DNA of 64,000 bases from Roseburia_C amylophila (GCF_025567465.1 NZ_JAOQKI010000008.1:94141-158140); one strand, 5' to 3'. Positions 35,050 through 43,735 are shown, counted from the first letter of the stretch. Numbers and translations are program-made. The notes: generated from the sequence alone by a model not told the origin.

Positions 35050-35581
35050 GGGCGAACCGGATATGGTCTTCCCATTTTCCCTGTATCAGGGCATATTCCC
35101 TGGCGACACCCTCTTGTTGGAAATCAAGGAATTCTAGCAGACGGATGGAAGCGGTATTTTTCGGCATGACGGCAGCTTCTATCCGGTGCAGATGAAATTC
35201 TTCAAACATAAGCTGAATACCAAAAGCAAGGGCTTCGCGGGCGTATCCTCTGTGCCAGTATGCAGGGGAAAAGCGATAGCCGGTCTCACAGGAATAGTAA
35301 GTAGAACGGTTGATATTGCGGAAGCAGACGGTGCCTATGATTTCGTCCGGATTTTCCCTGCGGAATATATAGAAGCGAATGAGGCTGTGCTTTAAGGTGA
35401 GACTCAGCTCACAGTTCATCAGGGTCCGCTGGTAGGCCAACGTATAGAACTGCTCCGGGTGTATGGTTTCATATGGCTCAAAGACATTCCGGTTCTGCTT
35501 ATAAAACTGAAGAACTGCAGGGGCATCATCTTCCCCTAACAATTTCAGGATTAAGCGGTCTGTTTCATAGATAAATTTCAT
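34958..35581 (-). CDS. GNAT-family N-acetyltransferase (RimJ/RimL type)
   Basis: The protein would transfer acetyl from acetyl-CoA to an amino group of a protein or small molecule. Of 207 residues, about 1-180 form a complete RimJ/RimL-like GNAT fold: ETDRLILKLLGEDDAPAVL at the start, the SPAYWHRGYAREAL acetyl-CoA loop, and NTASIRLLEFLDFQQEG. The remaining 28 residues (VDTSSQTSPLTAGTAFPSG and on) lie beyond the domain and are read from DNA opposite to the end of the upstream gene, which suggests loss of an earlier stop codon. The substrate is unknown. It is convergent with the DUF6128-like gene. Confidence 0.85.
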   Translation of the reverse strand: MKFIYETDRLILKLLGEDDAPAVLQFYKQNRNVFEPYETIHPEQFYTLAYQRTLMNCELSLTLKHSLIRFYIFRRENPDEIIGTVCFRNINRSTYYSCETGYRFSPAYWHRGYAREALAFGIQLMFEEFHLHRIEAAVMPKNTASIRLLEFLDFQQEGVAREYALIQGKWEDHIRFALIRPSVDTSSQTSPLTAGTAFPSGTVENQK

Positions 35582-35678
35582 GTTATTAACTCCTGCAGCT
35601 GGTATAAGAATACCTTTTTGTTACGCTCAAAATATGCTATTATTATAACAGAGAAAAGAGTAAAAGTCAGGAGTAAAC

Positions 35679-36164
35679 ATGGAACCGGAGATAAAATATA
35701 TGAAAGCCGCCCTGCGGGAGGCAAGGAAAGCAGAAAAATTAGAGGAAGTTCCGATTGGCTGCGTCATTGTGCAGAATGATAAAATCATTGCCCGGGGCTA
35801 TAACCGGCGCAATACTGATAAAAATACACTTTCCCATGCGGAACTGACTGCCATTAAAAAGGCATCAAAGAAGACCGGGGACTGGAGGCTTGAGGACTGC
35901 GTGATGTATGTGACCTTAGAGCCCTGCCAGATGTGCGCGGGAGCCATTGTGCAGTCCCGTATGAAAAAGGTGGTAATCGGAACTATGAATCCCAAAGCAG
36001 GATGCGCCGGGTCGGTCATGAACCTTTTGCAGGTGGCAGCATTTAACCATCAGGTAGAGATAGAACGGGGTGTATTAGAGGAAGAATGTTCGGACATGCT
36101 GTCGGAATTTTTCAGGCGGTTGCGTGAGAAGAAGAAACAGCAGAAAATGATGGCAAAACCTTGA
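35679..36164 (+). CDS. tadA: tRNA-specific adenosine deaminase
   Basis: TadA converts A34 of tRNA-Arg(ACG) to inosine. The 161-residue protein has the deaminase zinc motif HAELTAIKKA (His and catalytic Glu) near residue 53 and PCQMCAGAIV near 88, the length and order of the family. CAGGAG lies seven bases before the ATG. The stop codon lies inside the -35 element (TTGACA, 36161-36166) of the SRP RNA promoter, an arrangement often seen in this group where tadA is next to ffs and dnaX; here dnaX is elsewhere. Confidence 0.94.
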   Translation: MEPEIKYMKAALREARKAEKLEEVPIGCVIVQNDKIIARGYNRRNTDKNTLSHAELTAIKKASKKTGDWRLEDCVMYVTLEPCQMCAGAIVQSRMKKVVIGTMNPKAGCAGSVMNLLQVAAFNHQVEIERGVLEEECSDMLSEFFRRLREKKKQQKMMAKP

Positions 36165-36190
36165 CAATCCGGCACAAAATAGGCTATAAT
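36161..36190 (+). promoter_or_regulatory. SRP RNA promoter overlapping the end of tadA
   Basis: TTGACA (36161-36166) and TATAAT (36185-36190) are consensus sigma-A elements with an 18-base spacer. The -35 shares bases with the tadA stop codon. Confidence 0.85.
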
Positions 36191-36196
36191 TTAGAT

Positions 36197-36464
36197 TCCG
36201 AGCAGCCGGGGTGGCAGCGGTGCCCTGTACCAGCAATCCGCTATAGCTGGGGTGATATCCTGTCTCGGGTTTGAAATTGTAAAGCAGCCCTGAATAAGTG
36301 GCGTTGATGTCTGGGTCTTACGCAACAGGAATCTGTGAACCGGGTCAGGTCAGGAATGAAGCAGCCCTAAGCGGAAACTCCTGTGTGCCGTAAGGTCGCC
36401 TGGACTGAGTTGGCTGTTCAGGTAACGTTTGCAACGAGAATTCAAAACAGGATGCTCGGTTTTT
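36197..36464 (+). ncRNA. ffs: Signal recognition particle RNA (large bacterial type)
   Basis: The 268-base RNA has the Ffh-binding domain IV in the form GGTCAGGTCAGG-AATG-AAGCAGCCCTAAG (about 36344-36372). The 5' end CCGAGC (36198-36203) pairs with GCTCGG (36454-36459) as the closing helix, and a T-run terminates it. The length, including the Alu-like 5' domain, is that of Bacillus/Clostridium SRP RNA rather than the short 4.5S RNA. The tetraloop-stem bases deviate slightly from the common GGAAG form; the exact ends are estimates. Confidence 0.92.
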
Positions 36465-36559
36465 AATGCATAAAATTAAAAATTATAATATAATAAAGAT
36501 AATGGTTCTTCATAAGAAAGTCGGAGAGAAGAAAATTTAGCATGATAAAGGAGATAAAG

Positions 36560-37498
36560 ATGAAGAAGTACGGTTTTGGCGTAGACATTGGTGGAACCAC
36601 CTGTAAGATCGGATTATTTGAGACCAGCGGAAAAATGCTGGATAAGTGGGAAATCCCAACCAACAAGGCAGATAATGGCGGACATATTTTAGATGATGTG
36701 GCAGCATCCATTGACGAGAAAATGAAATCAGCATCCATTGCAAAAGAAGATGTGGAAGGAATCGGCGTAGGTGTTCCTGGCCCTGTATTAGAAGATGGCT
36801 CTGTTTCCGTATGTGTAAATCTCGGATGGGGACAGGTTCAGGTTGCCGATGAATTAAGCAGTAAGACAGGTCTTCCGGTTAAAGTAGGAAATGATGCGAA
36901 TGTAGCAGCCCTTGGCGAGATGTGGCAGGGCGGTGGAAAAGGTTACACCGGAGTCGTTATGGTTACGCTTGGAACCGGTGTTGGCGGCGGAATCATTCAC
37001 AATGGCAAAATTATTCCGGGCGCAAACGGAGCGGGCGGCGAAATTGGACATATTACCGTCAATACAGAGGAAAAAGATACCTGCGGATGTGGCAGACATG
37101 GCTGCTTAGAGCAGTACGCATCAGCTACCGGAATCGTCCGCATGGCGAAGAAACTTCTGGCTGAGAAAGATGCTGAGTCTTCCTTACGCGGATTTGAACC
37201 GCTGACAGCAAAGGATATCTTTGATGAGGCAAAAAAAGGAGATGCTCTGGCATTAGAGGCGGTAGAAATCTTAGGCGAGACACTTGGTATGGCGTTATCT
37301 AATATTGCCTGTGTCGTTAATCCACAGGTATTCGTAATCGGTGGCGGCGTATCCAAGGCAGGAGATATTTTAATTGATACCGTAGCAAAACATTTCAAAG
37401 AGCATGCATTTGCATCCTGCAAGGACACCAAGTTTGCATTGGCATCACTTGGAAATGATGCCGGAATGTACGGCTGCGTGCAGATGATATTAGACTAA
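36560..37498 (+). CDS. glcK: ROK-family glucokinase
   Basis: The enzyme phosphorylates glucose with ATP in the cytoplasm. The 312-residue protein has the ATP-binding start YGFGVDIGGTTCKIGLF, the glucose-contact GGEIGHI, the ROK zinc signature CGCGRHGCLEQYAS near residue 175 and no N-terminal helix-turn-helix, so it is a kinase and not a NagC-type repressor. AAAGGAG precedes ATG 36560. It follows the SRP RNA gene and ends in a strong terminator. The decayed nagA on the other strand is the nearest sugar gene. Allose or N-acetylmannosamine kinase activity is possible within the family but less likely. Confidence 0.9.
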   Translation: MKKYGFGVDIGGTTCKIGLFETSGKMLDKWEIPTNKADNGGHILDDVAASIDEKMKSASIAKEDVEGIGVGVPGPVLEDGSVSVCVNLGWGQVQVADELSSKTGLPVKVGNDANVAALGEMWQGGGKGYTGVVMVTLGTGVGGGIIHNGKIIPGANGAGGEIGHITVNTEEKDTCGCGRHGCLEQYASATGIVRMAKKLLAEKDAESSLRGFEPLTAKDIFDEAKKGDALALEAVEILGETLGMALSNIACVVNPQVFVIGGGVSKAGDILIDTVAKHFKEHAFASCKDTKFALASLGNDAGMYGCVQMILD

Positions 37499-37511
37499 GA
37501 ATCAGATGAAT

Positions 37512-37706
37512 CGAGAAACATGCTTTGCGAGATTCTTTCGTAAGTAAGTGAAAAGCCTCCGTCCTGGGACGGAGGCTTTTCTTACGCGAGTAGCGAGAAA
37601 AATCTGGGAGAAAAGAAGGAGCCAAGCTTGCTTGAGCGAACTTCTTTTCTACTCAGATTTGACGAGCACCGCGATAACTCGAGAAACTCGCAAAGCGTGT
37701 TTCTCG
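37512..37706. repeat. Nested foldback repeat between glcK and nagA remnant
   Basis: A 20-base sequence beginning CGAGAAACATGC (37512-37531) has an inverted copy with one mismatch at 37687-37706. The space between holds the glcK terminator (37551-37580) and a long hairpin, AAATCTG (37600-37606) with CAGATTT (37654-37660) closing AGAAAAGAAG/CTTCTTTTCT and CAAGC/GCTTG. The right outer arm can also form its own stem, CGAGAAAC (37680-37687) with GTTTCTCG (37699-37706), giving alternative folds. The 37499-37812 interval has no gene. It looks like a mobile or recombinogenic repeat, but no second copy is in this window. Confidence 0.7.
37551..37582 (+). terminator. Terminator of glcK
   Basis: AAAAGCCTCCGTCC and GACGGAGGCTTTT pair over 13 bp around a 3-base loop. 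The A-run and T-run make it active on both strands. Confidence 0.92.
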
Positions 37707-37812
37707 TAGTTGATTTATTGCGAGAACCAAAGGGCTCTCTTGAATCGCGAAAAAGGCACAAAGTCCAGTAAAAAGAAAGGGAGGCCTAAATAATTAAAAG
37801 ATGATTAAATAA

Positions 37813-38622
37813 TTATAATACGCGTTCTAATTCGTATTTCTTATTCAACAGCAGTACATCAGCCCTTGCACCCGGGGTCAGGCTGCCGATGGTTTTCTCC
37901 ATTCCAATGCTCTTAGCAGGGTTGCAAAACGACCTTTTTTGTATACAGTTTGTCCGCCAAGTTCATAAGTACCATCTGCCATTCCGGTTGCACGCATGGC
38001 ATCGCTGATTAAGATGACGCGGTTATCTCCAAACATGCGGAAAACGCTGCGAAGGCCTTTGAGGCAATTTCATAAGAAGCAGTAGAGTGTCCAAGAGAAA
38101 TAGCAACTTCATCATGGAATTTTTCGATAAATTTGTCTGCTCCCGGAAGTTCCGGAGCGATGGTAATTAACTTTATTTTGCCACTGTAAGATTCTAATAA
38201 GCGGCAAAATACGTCTACACTAGGGTTGCAGAGGTAACTTTCTTTCTGGGCACCCTTCTTTGCCGGGGAAAGGAAAGGACCTTCCATATGGATACCGGCT
38301 ACATAGGCGTGGTTTCCGTCATCCGGTACACCGGAAACAGTTTCAAAGATTTCCATAAGCTGGTTTTCCGGTAAAGTCATGGATGTTGCACAGAAGGATG
38401 TAACACCGCAGGAATACAGGTAAGCCGCAATATCGGAAAGTCCGTCTGTATTTGCGTCACAGAAATCATGACCCTTTGCACCATGGATATGCACATCAAC
38501 CAGTCCCGGAATCACATAATTGCCTTTTGCATCCAGAATTTCCTCATGTTCGTAAACCGGTTTGTCTACGATTGTATGTGTAGCATCATCGATATATAAT
38601 CCTTTGCTTTATAAATACGCAT
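37813..38622 (-). pseudogene. nagA: Decayed N-acetylglucosamine-6-phosphate deacetylase
   Basis: Pieces of NagA occur in order over three frames. ATG 38622 with AAGGAGGG opens MRIYKAK, then a one-base loss shifts the frame; the other frame reads LYIDDATHTIVDKPVYEHEE, then PGLVDVHIHGAKGHDF through SLGHSTASYEIASKAFAA. Then about 35 residues are missing, including the HLYNAM and second metal-ligand region, and the text resumes at RMFGDNRVILISDAMRATGM as far as GRFATL. A second gap of about 40 residues follows, then PAKSIG in another frame to LLLNKKYELERVL and stop. With the metal-site segment deleted and frames broken, no activity is expected. The remaining DNA is little diverged, so the loss is recent. 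Confidence 0.88.
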
Positions 38623-38778
38623 GGTATCCCTCCTTAAAAGGCAATTTCTATATTGTTTAGTCTGATTATATAATCGGAAAAATGAAAAAGCTATAAAATA
38701 GACAAAATAGCCGCTCGATGGAAATATGCAGTGGCAAATACACTTTAAGTAGAAATTATAACAAACTAACACATTATC

Positions 38779-38891
38779 ATATTAAATACGATTAAATCAT
38801 AATTTAACACAGATTAAAACAGGATTAAACCAATTTATGAGAAAAATTTAAGAAATCTTAAATTGACCCACCGCGGGGGCTGCTTTACAAT
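38779..38891 (+). promoter_or_regulatory. Promoter with 11-bp-phased repeats and a dyad
   Basis: GATTAAA at 38790, AATTTAA at 38801, GATTAAA at 38812 and GATTAAA at 38823 are spaced by exactly 11 bases, with a fifth near-match at 38780. OmpR-type regulators such as PhoP or WalR bind direct repeats of this period. AATTTAAG-AAAT-CTTAAATT (38845-38864) is a perfect dyad that overlaps the -35 TTGACC (38863-38868); TACAAT (38886-38891) follows after 17 bases. This explains most of the 38623-38944 gap. The identity of the regulators is inference. Confidence 0.6.
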
Positions 38892-38944
38892 GAAAATAGA
38901 TTGTAAGCAATTACGGAGAACATAAGAAACAACGGAGAAAAACA

Positions 38945-40576
38945 TTGTCTACAAGAAGAGAAAGAGAACGAAGAAAGAAATTAAAGAGAATAAGAAATGC
39001 AATTTCAGCAGCTTTTTGTGTACTGGTATTGCTGTTAGTGCTGGGAATCGTAAACCTTCTGACCGGTGTTTTGGAAAAACATCTTCCTATTATAGATGGG
39101 AATGGAGACTATACCATCAGTATACTGGAAAAACTGTCCGGAGATAAAGAGGAGAAGGAACCGGATAAGAAGGGACTGACGGTGTGCATTGATGCGGGAC
39201 ACGGCGGAAAGGATAATGGTTCTGACTATAAGAACCGCTATGAGAAAGATGATACTCTTGCCATGGCACTTGCCGTACAGAGTTATTTGCAGGAAAAAGA
39301 TGTGAATGTGATCATGACACGAAGTGATGATACCTTCTTAAAACTGTCAGAGAGATGTGATATAGCAAATGAAGCGGAAGCAGATTATTATGTATCCCTG
39401 CACCGGAATACCGGAGAAGGATATGGAGTAGAGACATGGGTATACAGTGGAGCCAATGAAGAGACCATGGGACTTGCCGGAAATATCCAGCAGGGGTTAG
39501 CCGGAGTCGGTGTACAGCGCGACCGTGATGTGAAAAAGGGAACCCAGAAGAGCAGTTCAAAGGACTATTATGTAAACAGCCATTCCCATATGCCGTCCTG
39601 TATCATTGAAATGGGATTTATGAATAATGCCAAAGACAATCAGCTTTTTGATGATAATAAGGAAGCATATGCGGCGGCTATTGGAGATGCCATTATTGCT
39701 ACTTATAAGACTTACCATGGTGACGGAACAGGTGGAAATACAGAAGCAGATACGTCCATCGGAGATACTACAACAGGTGATACAGACACAGATGGAACCT
39801 CCGGCAGCACAGAAGACAGTACCGCCACAGAAGATACGAAAAACGTTGGAGAAGTTATTACCAACCAGCAGATTGCCAATGTGGAAGCTTTGGATGGAAC
39901 CTGTCAGAACTGGGGGCAGGGCGTGAATTTTGATGAAGAGAACCGGCCGATTGGAGCTGTTTCTTATCAGGAAAAATACGGAGACTATCAGGCGAATTTT
40001 ATCGGAGCAGATGAAAAGAAGATTTATCTGACCTTTGACGAAGGCTACGAATATGGCTGTACGCCGCAAATCTTAGATACTTTAAAGGAAAAGGGCGTAA
40101 AGGCAACCTTTTTTGTGACAGAGCCATATGCCAAGGCACAGCCGGAGCTGGTACAGCGGATGATTGACGAGGGACATGAGATTGGTAATCACAGCGTGAC
40201 CCATCCGTCCGAGGGCCTTCCATCCCAGAGCCTGGAGCAGCAGAAAAATGAAGTCATGGAGAACCATCAGTATATTAAGGATAATTTTGGCTATGATATG
40301 CACCTGTTCCGGTTCCCGGCGGGTAAATTCAGTGACCGGTCCTTAGCAGTGGTCAATAACTGCAACTACAAGAGCGTGTTCTGGAGTTTTGCATACAAGG
40401 ACTATGATGTCAATAACCAGCCGGGCGAGTCAGAAGCGTTACAGAAATTAAAAGACCGGATGCATCCGGGAGCAATTTATCTTTTGCATGCGGAGTCTAC
40501 CACCAATACAGCCATTCTTGGAAGATTTATTGATGCGGCGCAGGCGGCAGGCTACGAAGTGGTGGCATTTCAGTAA
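38945..40576 (+). CDS. Membrane-anchored amidase fused to a PdaA-type peptidoglycan deacetylase
   Basis: One 543-residue chain holds two cell-wall enzymes. Residues 21-40 anchor it in the membrane. Residues 77-258 are an Amidase_3 domain (N-acetylmuramoyl-L-alanine amidase) with the zinc ligands His86 (DAGHGG), Glu100 and His153 (VSLHRN) and catalytic Glu222 (IIEMGFMNN). A Thr/Asp-rich linker follows, then a NodB deacetylase (about 355-540) with Asp365 (TFDEGYE), His416 and His420 (NHSVTH), Arg456 and His515 (YLLHAES). The TFD-x-GYE motif and the FWS/NNQ/HPGAIYLLH pattern are those of PdaA, which acts on amidase-trimmed muramic acid to make muramic delta-lactam in spore cortex. The start is TTG 38945 with GGAG seven bases upstream. 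Confidence 0.9.
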   Translation: MSTRRERERRKKLKRIRNAISAAFCVLVLLLVLGIVNLLTGVLEKHLPIIDGNGDYTISILEKLSGDKEEKEPDKKGLTVCIDAGHGGKDNGSDYKNRYEKDDTLAMALAVQSYLQEKDVNVIMTRSDDTFLKLSERCDIANEAEADYYVSLHRNTGEGYGVETWVYSGANEETMGLAGNIQQGLAGVGVQRDRDVKKGTQKSSSKDYYVNSHSHMPSCIIEMGFMNNAKDNQLFDDNKEAYAAAIGDAIIATYKTYHGDGTGGNTEADTSIGDTTTGDTDTDGTSGSTEDSTATEDTKNVGEVITNQQIANVEALDGTCQNWGQGVNFDEENRPIGAVSYQEKYGDYQANFIGADEKKIYLTFDEGYEYGCTPQILDTLKEKGVKATFFVTEPYAKAQPELVQRMIDEGHEIGNHSVTHPSEGLPSQSLEQQKNEVMENHQYIKDNFGYDMHLFRFPAGKFSDRSLAVVNNCNYKSVFWSFAYKDYDVNNQPGESEALQKLKDRMHPGAIYLLHAESTTNTAILGRFIDAAQAAGYEVVAFQ

Positions 40577-40666
40577 AGCTGAAAAAGGTATCAGTGGAGA
40601 GTACATGGATTGAGGGGAAAATGGCAAAAGAGAAATAAGATTTTCGGGTGATTGTGAGGACAGAAA

Positions 40667-42430
40667 ATGCGGATACAAAAGAGAAAAATAATATTGCCAG
40701 TCATGGTATTACTGCTTGGGATGACTGCTTTGGGAGCTGTATTATATGGAGTAGGAAATATACAGCAAAACAATAGCAGAAAAATGGCGAATCTGAATGC
40801 AATGGTATATTCTGAGCGGGTAAAGTCTGATATTATGCAGGAAGTTGGAGTTACAAAAGCTTTAAAGCAGCTTCTGGTCAGTGAAAATGGCAGGATTAAT
40901 AAATTTTCAGAGGTGGCAGAGGATATGATGATGGATTCCATCCAGAGTATCCAGCTTGCACCGGATGGTGTAGTAACAGAGGTATATCCGGAAGAGGGCA
41001 ATGAAGCCGGAAAAATCGACTTGTTCAATGATGCAGACAGGGGAGAAATTTCCCGTTATGCCAGAGATAACCATATTGAAATTATGCAGGGACCGTTTCA
41101 GTTAGAGCAGGGTGGATACGGAATGGCAGTACGAAATCCGATATACCTGAAAAATGAAAACGGAGAAGAAGAATTCTGGGGATTTACCATTGTAATTATC
41201 CGTGTACCGGATGTTTTTTTTGATTCATTAAAAGCACTTTCGGATTTTGACTATGATTATACGTTATCAAAGACCGTTTCCCCATGGGATACAACATATG
41301 AAGAAGTATGTAGCTCAGGAGCAATTCTGACGGATCCGGTTGCTTATGAATTTGAAGCAGTTGGAAGTCGGTGGAAACTGGAAATCATGCCAAAGGCAGG
41401 ATGGTCGAATTATGAGCACTTTTATGGACTGCTGGCTGGCGGACTGTTGATTGTTCTGCTGCTGACGGGACTTGTCTCTATGATTCTGGCTTTGGATGAG
41501 CATAAAAATAGATTTAAAAAGCTGGCTGTAACCGATGTATTGACCAGAATCAATAACAGGCATGGATTTGAGGAGCAGGTAAGACAGTATTTGAAAAAGT
41601 ATCCGGAAGCTTCTTGCGTGGCAGCGCAGTTTGACATTGATGATTTCAAATTTATTAATGACATATATGGACATGAATCCGGAGACAGGGCATTACAGAT
41701 ATTAGCAGAAAGCATGCGGAAATCGTTCCCGGAACATGCAGTGCTTGGACGGAAAGGTGGAGATGAATTCTGCATTTTCTTAGATAATTGCACCGGCGAA
41801 GAAGTAGGGGAAAAGCTGGAGCAGTTTACAAAAAAGAAGTGTTCTTTCTGGTATGAAGGTGAAAAAGTGACATATACTATTTCCCTGGGATATGCAGAGT
41901 ATCCGTTGCAGGGACAAAACTATTCACGGTTGATGCGCTGTGCAGATGCAGCACTTTATGAAGTAAAGCTTGACGGGAAAAATGGCTGTCTTCAGTACCG
42001 GGAAGGAATTGGACTTGAAATCAGAAAGCAGCTTGGATTTGCATTGAAGGATGTTTCGGAAAATCTTCCGGGAGCATTTATTATTTATAAAGCAGATAAA
42101 GAAAATGATGAAATTCTTTTTGCAAACCGTGAGATGATCCGTCTCACCGGATGCAGGAATATGACAGAACTGCAGGAGTATACAAAAGGAAGCTTCCGTA
42201 ATCTGATTGAAGAAGGAGAAAGAGAGCAGGTTGAAGAAAGTATCTGGAAGCAGATAGGGGGAGGACATTCCAATGATTATGTACACTTCCATCTGCGGAA
42301 AGCAGATGGAACCTCACTGAGGGTGCTTGACCATGGCAGAATTGTGGAAAATGGACGATACGGCAGAGTGTTCTATGTACTGATGGTGGACTGGAATTCT
42401 ACAAAGCGGCATTACAGGGATGTATTTTAA
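40667..42430 (+). CDS. CHASE-GGDEF-PAS membrane protein, diguanylate cyclase
   Basis: The 587-residue protein senses an outer signal and probably makes cyclic-di-GMP. Residues 8-28 are the first membrane segment; about 45-200 are an extracellular CHASE domain (IQSIQLAPDGVVTEVYPEEG, GPFQLEQGGYGMAVRNPIY); 252-276 are the second segment. The GGDEF domain follows with the intact motif at 364-368 and DALT-like entry VTDVLTRINNRHGF. No RxxD inhibitory site is seen. Residues of about 440-585 have a PAS-like pattern ending in a VLMVDWNSTKRH strand. GAGG precedes the start. It is not obviously in an operon with the fusion enzyme 90 bases upstream. The CHASE ligand is unknown. Confidence 0.9.
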   Translation: MRIQKRKIILPVMVLLLGMTALGAVLYGVGNIQQNNSRKMANLNAMVYSERVKSDIMQEVGVTKALKQLLVSENGRINKFSEVAEDMMMDSIQSIQLAPDGVVTEVYPEEGNEAGKIDLFNDADRGEISRYARDNHIEIMQGPFQLEQGGYGMAVRNPIYLKNENGEEEFWGFTIVIIRVPDVFFDSLKALSDFDYDYTLSKTVSPWDTTYEEVCSSGAILTDPVAYEFEAVGSRWKLEIMPKAGWSNYEHFYGLLAGGLLIVLLLTGLVSMILALDEHKNRFKKLAVTDVLTRINNRHGFEEQVRQYLKKYPEASCVAAQFDIDDFKFINDIYGHESGDRALQILAESMRKSFPEHAVLGRKGGDEFCIFLDNCTGEEVGEKLEQFTKKKCSFWYEGEKVTYTISLGYAEYPLQGQNYSRLMRCADAALYEVKLDGKNGCLQYREGIGLEIRKQLGFALKDVSENLPGAFIIYKADKENDEILFANREMIRLTGCRNMTELQEYTKGSFRNLIEEGEREQVEESIWKQIGGGHSNDYVHFHLRKADGTSLRVLDHGRIVENGRYGRVFYVLMVDWNSTKRHYRDVF

Positions 42431-42467
42431 AGACTGTAAAATATGATAAAAAAGAAAGAGGTATAGG

Positions 42468-42827
42468 ATGATGAAGAAAAAATTAATCACTATCGTAATG
42501 GGAATGGTATTTTGGGCTGGATTATTTGGAGGATGTGGCCAGACAGAGGTGAAGCAGGATAATGCAATCACAAATAGCAGCGAAGAGGGAAAAGAAGAAG
42601 GAACAGCAGAAGAAAAAGAATTAACAGGAACCATTGATGAGATAAAGGATTTTATGTTTGTTGTGACAGATGAGAATGATACTCCGTATAGTTTTACTTT
42701 TGAAGAAAAACCGGAGGGATTGGAAAATGTCAGCAATGGAGATACTGTAACGGTAAAATATACAGGAACAATTTCTGAGGTAGATCCGTTTGAGGGAGAG
42801 GTATTATCTGTTGAAAAGGCAAAATAA
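42468..42827 (+). CDS. Small lipoprotein of unknown function
   Basis: The 119-residue precursor has a signal peptide and the lipobox FGGC with the modified Cys near residue 23. The mature part has a Glu-rich spacer and a beta-strand-rich domain of about 75 residues (GTIDEIKDFMFVVTDENDT, then VKYTGTISEVDPFEGEV) that resembles small OB-like domains. A second lipoprotein gene starts within its last codons. GAGG is upstream of the ATG at 42468; a second ATG follows at 42471. Confidence 0.78.
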   Translation: MMKKKLITIVMGMVFWAGLFGGCGQTEVKQDNAITNSSEEGKEEGTAEEKELTGTIDEIKDFMFVVTDENDTPYSFTFEEKPEGLENVSNGDTVTVKYTGTISEVDPFEGEVLSVEKAK

Positions 42828-43674
42828 AATCAAAACAACAATGAGATTGTCAGCAGCAATGGTATTCCTGTCCATGCTGCTGTGTGCCTGTACAGAAGCA
42901 TCACGGAATCAGGAGCTGCCGGCTGCAACATATATGGGAGGAAAAGACACCATTGCCGGGATTTGTGAAGAACTGGAATCAGCAGGAGCTTCCCATGTAG
43001 ATACATTTCGGGAATGGACGACTGATTTCGCGGATACTGCCGGAAAAAATGCCGGACTGGAGGATAACTGGTCAGATCCCGGAAAAATGAAAGCAGATAT
43101 TGGAAAATGTATGGATGGCTGGGAACAGAACCATGATTATTCGGATGCTGATTGCAGAATGACAGCGTTTCTTCTGCTGGATGGTGTGCTCCGTGCAGAA
43201 TCGACAGAAGACAGCTATGAGGGTACCTACTTAATGTTTGATACAGAAGCAATAGATAATGTGGACAGGTATGAAAGCATAAAAGAGAATAAAAATATGT
43301 TCACCACACTCTATGGAGAAAAAAGTGTAACAGATGGCAGTCACCCGGAAAATACATTTTCCGATAGCTGGAAACATTATGGATTTCAAGTGGATAGTGA
43401 CAGGCTCTCTCTTCTTAGCATAGTAATATATGACCCATACTCGGATGTTGTTTTTGTGGGGCATACCGGTGTTCTGATAAAGTACAGTGACTATTATTTG
43501 TTTATAGAAAAAATCGCTTTTGAACAGCCGTATCAGGCAACAAGGGTGCATAATATGGATGAATTGCTCGATATTATGTCGTTAAGACCGGAATATTTTG
43601 GAGAAGAGGGTGAAGCAGGTCCCTTTGTTTATTGTAATGGAGAATATCTCGGAACATTAAAGAAAAATATTTAA
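42811..43674 (+). CDS. Lipoprotein of DUF4300 type
   Basis: The 287-residue precursor has a basic start, a hydrophobic core (LSAAMVFLSMLLC) and lipobox LCAC. The mature part has an alpha/beta pattern with SYEGTYLMFDTEAID, KNMFTTLYGEKSVTD and WKHYGFQVDSDRLSLLSIVI, which I associate with DUF4300 proteins of unknown function. The start is placed at TTG 42811, nine bases after GGGAGAGG and overlapping the preceding gene by 17 bases; ATG 42841 is possible but has no ribosome site. The two lipoprotein genes are probably coupled. Confidence 0.72.
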   Translation: MKRQNKIKTTMRLSAAMVFLSMLLCACTEASRNQELPAATYMGGKDTIAGICEELESAGASHVDTFREWTTDFADTAGKNAGLEDNWSDPGKMKADIGKCMDGWEQNHDYSDADCRMTAFLLLDGVLRAESTEDSYEGTYLMFDTEAIDNVDRYESIKENKNMFTTLYGEKSVTDGSHPENTFSDSWKHYGFQVDSDRLSLLSIVIYDPYSDVVFVGHTGVLIKYSDYYLFIEKIAFEQPYQATRVHNMDELLDIMSLRPEYFGEEGEAGPFVYCNGEYLGTLKKNI

Positions 43675-43735
43675 AAAAGTAAATATTTTACAACTTATGT
43701 GGAGCTGGAGTAAAAGTCAGATAGATGTAATTTGC

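Noticed and set aside
38566..38772. Separate 68-codon minus-strand gene
   Set aside because: Its last codons are the frameshifted start of nagA; the upstream part is AT-rich leader.
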